A stretch of DNA of 34,858 bases. Origin: JAUPVS01 sp037139495 (GTDB taxonomy: Bacteria > Patescibacteriota > Saccharimonadia > Saccharimonadales > JAUPVS01). A program made the translations under genes and the position numbers. Position 1 is the stretch's first letter. Each line of letters opens with the position of its first letter. Below the pieces are notes generated by a model that was given only the letters and a program-made list of their open reading frames with translations, did no database searches and had not been told where the DNA came from. This document shows positions 32,811 to 34,858 of the stretch, one piece after another. The stretch lies in assembly GCA_037139495.1 (NCBI GenBank), contig JBAXGG010000006.1, positions 1 through 34,858 of the forward strand, in the 5' to 3' direction.

Positions 32811-33406
32811 TGGCAGTTAAAATCGAAGAAGTAAAAAGGCTTAAAGATCTAACTGGAGTTGGCCTGACTGATGCTAAAAAAGCTTTAGAAGAAGCCGGTG
32901 GCGACTTTGACAGCGCACTCCAAGCTATGCGAAAAAAAGGTCTTACTAAGGCCGAAAAACGCGGTGAGCGCGAGGCTCGCGCCGGACTAGTTGGTACCTA
33001 TAACCACGACGGTCGTATCGGCGTTCTAGTAGAAGTTAACTGCGAAACCGACTTTGTAGCCCGCAATGAAATCTTTGTTAACCTCGTTAAAGACATCGCT
33101 ATGCACGTGGCTGCCTCGGCACCACAATTTGTTAGCGTCGAAGAAGTTCCATCCACTGATCGCGACAAGGTTGCAGCCGAATTTGCCGATAAGGCTAAGG
33201 CCGAAGGCAAGCCCGACAATATGATCGAAAAGATCGTCGAAGGCATGTTGACCAAACACTTCGCTGACCGTTGCCTAATGGAGCAACCTTTCGTCAAAAA
33301 CCCCGACTTAACAGTCGGTGAATTCGTCAAAGCGCACGGCGCTAAGCTCGGCGAAAACATCGTCGTCCGCCGCTTTGCCCGCATGGCCCTCGGCGAAATC
33401 AGTTAA
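32810..33406 (+). CDS. tsf: Elongation factor Ts
   Basis: A 198-aa nucleotide-exchange factor for EF-Tu. The N-terminal UBA-like module reads VKRLKDLTGVGLTDAKKALE. The TDFVARNE motif that inserts into EF-Tu lies near residue 83, and the ending VGEFVKAHGAKLGENIVVRR is typical. At 198 aa it is the short form (E. coli 283 aa), lacking part of the C-terminal core, as in Thermus and many CPR. Its start overlaps the rpsB stop (TAATG), indicating tight coupling. Confidence 0.95.
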   Translation: MAVKIEEVKRLKDLTGVGLTDAKKALEEAGGDFDSALQAMRKKGLTKAEKRGEREARAGLVGTYNHDGRIGVLVEVNCETDFVARNEIFVNLVKDIAMHVAASAPQFVSVEEVPSTDRDKVAAEFADKAKAEGKPDNMIEKIVEGMLTKHFADRCLMEQPFVKNPDLTVGEFVKAHGAKLGENIVVRRFARMALGEIS

Positions 33407-33419
33407 ATACTAAAATCGT

Positions 33420-33535
33420 ATGCCTCTAGTCGAAGAATTCTCAGTCGATGAACTGTTAGAGTCTCAGGCCTTTGCTCTAACGCTGGGGTAGACAAGATCT
33501 TAGTTCGGGGATCTAGCAGAAATTTAAAAAAATGA
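33420..33535 (+). pseudogene. Frameshifted coding remnant at the pyrH position (identity uncertain)
   Basis: From ATG 33420 the frame reads MPLVEEFSVDELLESQAFAL then TLG and a stop at 33489. Skipping one base at the GGGG run continues as VDKILVRGSSRNLKK and stops at 33535. The joined piece loosely resembles the C-terminal region of UMP kinase (an ALxL...DxKIxVR layout), and it lies between tsf and frr, where pyrH is found in many bacteria. The likeness is short and could be chance. Confidence 0.3.
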
Positions 33536-33790
33536 CTTTTTAGATAACCTAAAAGCCTTCACTTAGATATTTAAACAGAAGACGACCATCGCCCAGTAAT
33601 TTTGGCAGAATAACTGTATTCCTGGGTACAATTGGAATATTAATTTTTACGAGAGTCGTATTCAGACTTCTAGCATCCTGTCTTATGCAGTCTTTTTCGA
33701 AACACGACAAGTTTCTTTAACTACGTGGGCGGCTCTAAACAGTAACTAAGTGCTGTTTAATAGCTGCCGAAAGTAAGGTATCCTTAAGGT
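33536..33790. other. Non-coding rest of the tsf-frr gap
   Basis: No protein-like frame, RNA gene or clear terminator is seen. CTTTTTAG and CTAAAAG (33536-33556) can form a weak hairpin. The frr promoter lies at its end: TTTAAT (33756-33761), 17 bp, TATCCT (33779-33784). Confidence 0.5.
33756..33784 (+). promoter_or_regulatory. Promoter of frr
   Basis: TTTAAT (33756-33761), 17 bp, TATCCT (33779-33784). The -10 ends 6 nt before ATG 33791, a leaderless layout. The -35 is weak. Confidence 0.45.
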
Positions 33791-34354
33791 ATGAATCCAA
33801 ACGATATTATCACTCAAACCAAAACTAAGTTCCAGAACACAGTTAGTCATTTCGAATCAGAATTAAAAAAGTTACGTACCGGCCGCGCTCACGGCGGCAT
33901 GCTAGACAGCGTTATGGTTGAGGCTTATGGCACACCGATGCCCCTAAACCAACTTGCCAACGTCACTGCGCCCGAAGCTCAGCTGTTGCAGATTACTCCC
34001 TTTGATCCCAGCAACCTGGCGACTATTAGCGCTGCTATCCGCGACAACCAGGGCCTTGGCTTAAACCCAAGTGACGATGGTCACGTTATCCGCATTCAAA
34101 TTCCGGCACTAAACGAGGAACGCCGTCGAGACATCACTAAGCAAGTTAGCGCTAAGTTAGAGGACTGCATGATTGGTTTGCGGGGCACTCGGCACGAAAC
34201 TTTGGACATGTTTAATCTAGCCAAGAAAGATAAAGACCTAGGCGAAGACGAAGTAAAGCGTCTCAGCCAGCAGGTCGAAGAAGCGATGACTCAAGCAAAA
34301 AACCAGGCCGAGGCTGCCGCTAAGGCCAAAGAACACGAAATAATGACCGTCTAA
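33791..34354 (+). CDS. frr: Ribosome recycling factor
   Basis: A 187-aa factor that splits the post-termination ribosome with EF-G. The typical pattern is present: LKKLRTGRAHGGMLDSVMVE, YGTPMPLNQLANVTAPEAQL, NPSDDGHVIRIQIPALNEER, and the terminal coiled-coil arm. Length is normal (185 in E. coli). It has its own promoter after the 384-bp gap and no Shine-Dalgarno site. uppS starts 1 nt after its stop. Confidence 0.96.
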   Translation: MNPNDIITQTKTKFQNTVSHFESELKKLRTGRAHGGMLDSVMVEAYGTPMPLNQLANVTAPEAQLLQITPFDPSNLATISAAIRDNQGLGLNPSDDGHVIRIQIPALNEERRRDITKQVSAKLEDCMIGLRGTRHETLDMFNLAKKDKDLGEDEVKRLSQQVEEAMTQAKNQAEAAAKAKEHEIMTV

Positions 34355-34355
34355 T

Positions 34356-34858
34356 ATGGCGAATACGAACTCTATTCCCACTCATTTGGGTATTATTTTG
34401 GATGGAAACCGGCGTTGGGCCAAGCGCAATGGCCTGCCGACACTGCAAGGACATCGCCAGGGTATGGACAATTTTAAAGACGTATCGTTGGCAGCTTTCG
34501 GGCGAGGCGTAAAGTTTGTTTCGGCCTACATCTTTTCTGTCGAAAACTGGCAGCGTACCCAAGAGGAAGTTTCCTACCTAATGAATTTAGTTAACAAGGG
34601 TATTCAAAAACATCTAGAAACTTATCATCAAGCTGGTATTAAGCTAGTCATGTTAGGCAGCCGGCAGGGAATTGAAAAAAAGATTTTGGCCAGCATCGAT
34701 ACCGCTATCGAAAAAACCAAAGCTAATACAAAAGGTACTTTCGTCCTTTGCTTTAACTATGGCGGTAAGCAAGAAATTGCCGAGGCTGCCCAAAAACTCG
34801 CCAAGCAGGGAAGTGAGATTACATTCGAAAGCCTGGATCAAGCAATCGGCCTGGCTGA
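34356..34858 (+). CDS. uppS: Isoprenyl diphosphate synthase (undecaprenyl-PP synthase), 3' truncated by the window
   Basis: The first 167 codons of a cis-prenyltransferase that makes the C55 lipid carrier for cell-wall polymers. HLGIILDGNRRWAKRNG holds the catalytic Asp16. Then come LQGHRQGMDN, VSAYIFSVENWQRTQEEV and LCFNYGGKQEIAEA, all in family order. The frame is open to the last base (the final GA belongs to a split codon), so the C-terminal substrate motif RTSGE...R lies beyond the window. Starting 1 nt after frr, it matches the common frr-uppS order. The product also serves the LCP protein found at 25.9 kb. Confidence 0.93.
   Translation, partial: MANTNSIPTHLGIILDGNRRWAKRNGLPTLQGHRQGMDNFKDVSLAAFGRGVKFVSAYIFSVENWQRTQEEVSYLMNLVNKGIQKHLETYHQAGIKLVMLGSRQGIEKKILASIDTAIEKTKANTKGTFVLCFNYGGKQEIAEAAQKLAKQGSEITFESLDQAIGLA

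Overview
The window reads as chromosomal housekeeping DNA from a small-genome bacterium, most likely a member of the Candidate Phyla Radiation (Patescibacteria), and within it probably Saccharibacteria (TM7). The basis is the gene content: IF-2, EF-Ts and adenylate kinase are short, a four-repeat S1 protein sits beside infB, and there are a DUF5663-type protein, a short KGG-type glycine-rich protein and an NrdR plus B12-dependent ribonucleotide reductase pair. No biosynthetic operons are present. The ordinary genetic code applies, because TGA ends ileS. The lineage call is inference, since no search was run.

Layout. 1-617: 3' end of 23S rRNA, a spacer with two processing-type hairpins and no tRNA, and 5S rRNA, closed by two terminators. 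729-2864: an unrecognised 150-aa protein, a KGG-type protein behind a possible attenuator, an IrrE-like metallopeptidase with a zinc ribbon, and a ROK-family kinase. 3063-6554: rpsA, infB, a 52-aa membrane protein, and a DUF5663-type protein. 6551-9961 (minus): priA, def, fmt. 10052-12423: a winged-helix regulator, rpsU, yqeY, adk, map. 12506-15320: ftsA, ftsZ. 15345-18917: nrdR-nrdJ with an upstream control region. 18918-19805: a long gap holding a broken gene. 19806-23417: a thioredoxin-fold protein, ileS, rplU. 23580-25188: parA, parB. 25166-29469: lepB (minus), an LCP-family protein, a membrane protein, an HtrA-type protease. 29466-31718 (minus): rpmE, prfA, prmC. 32031-34858: rpsB, tsf, a gap where pyrH would normally lie, frr, and a truncated uppS.

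How the genes fit together. Most serve translation (S1, S2, S21, L21, L31, IF-2, EF-Ts, RF1, RRF, IleRS, Fmt, Def, Map, PrmC). The rest cover division and segregation (FtsA, FtsZ, ParA, ParB), replication restart (PriA), dNTP supply (NrdJ under NrdR) and the cell envelope (LepB, LCP, HtrA, UppS). No CRISPR array, insertion sequence, prophage or tRNA gene was seen.

The most notable signals are regulatory. Many genes have a sigma70-like -10 hexamer only 5-8 nt before the start codon, which implies leaderless mRNAs. The nrdR promoter carries tandem NrdR-box-like sites and a palindrome, followed by a leader that can fold. The KGG gene has a terminator-like hairpin inside its leader. FtsZ carries the tubulin-type form of the glycine-rich loop. 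pyrH is absent from its conserved locus, where a frameshifted remnant lies instead.
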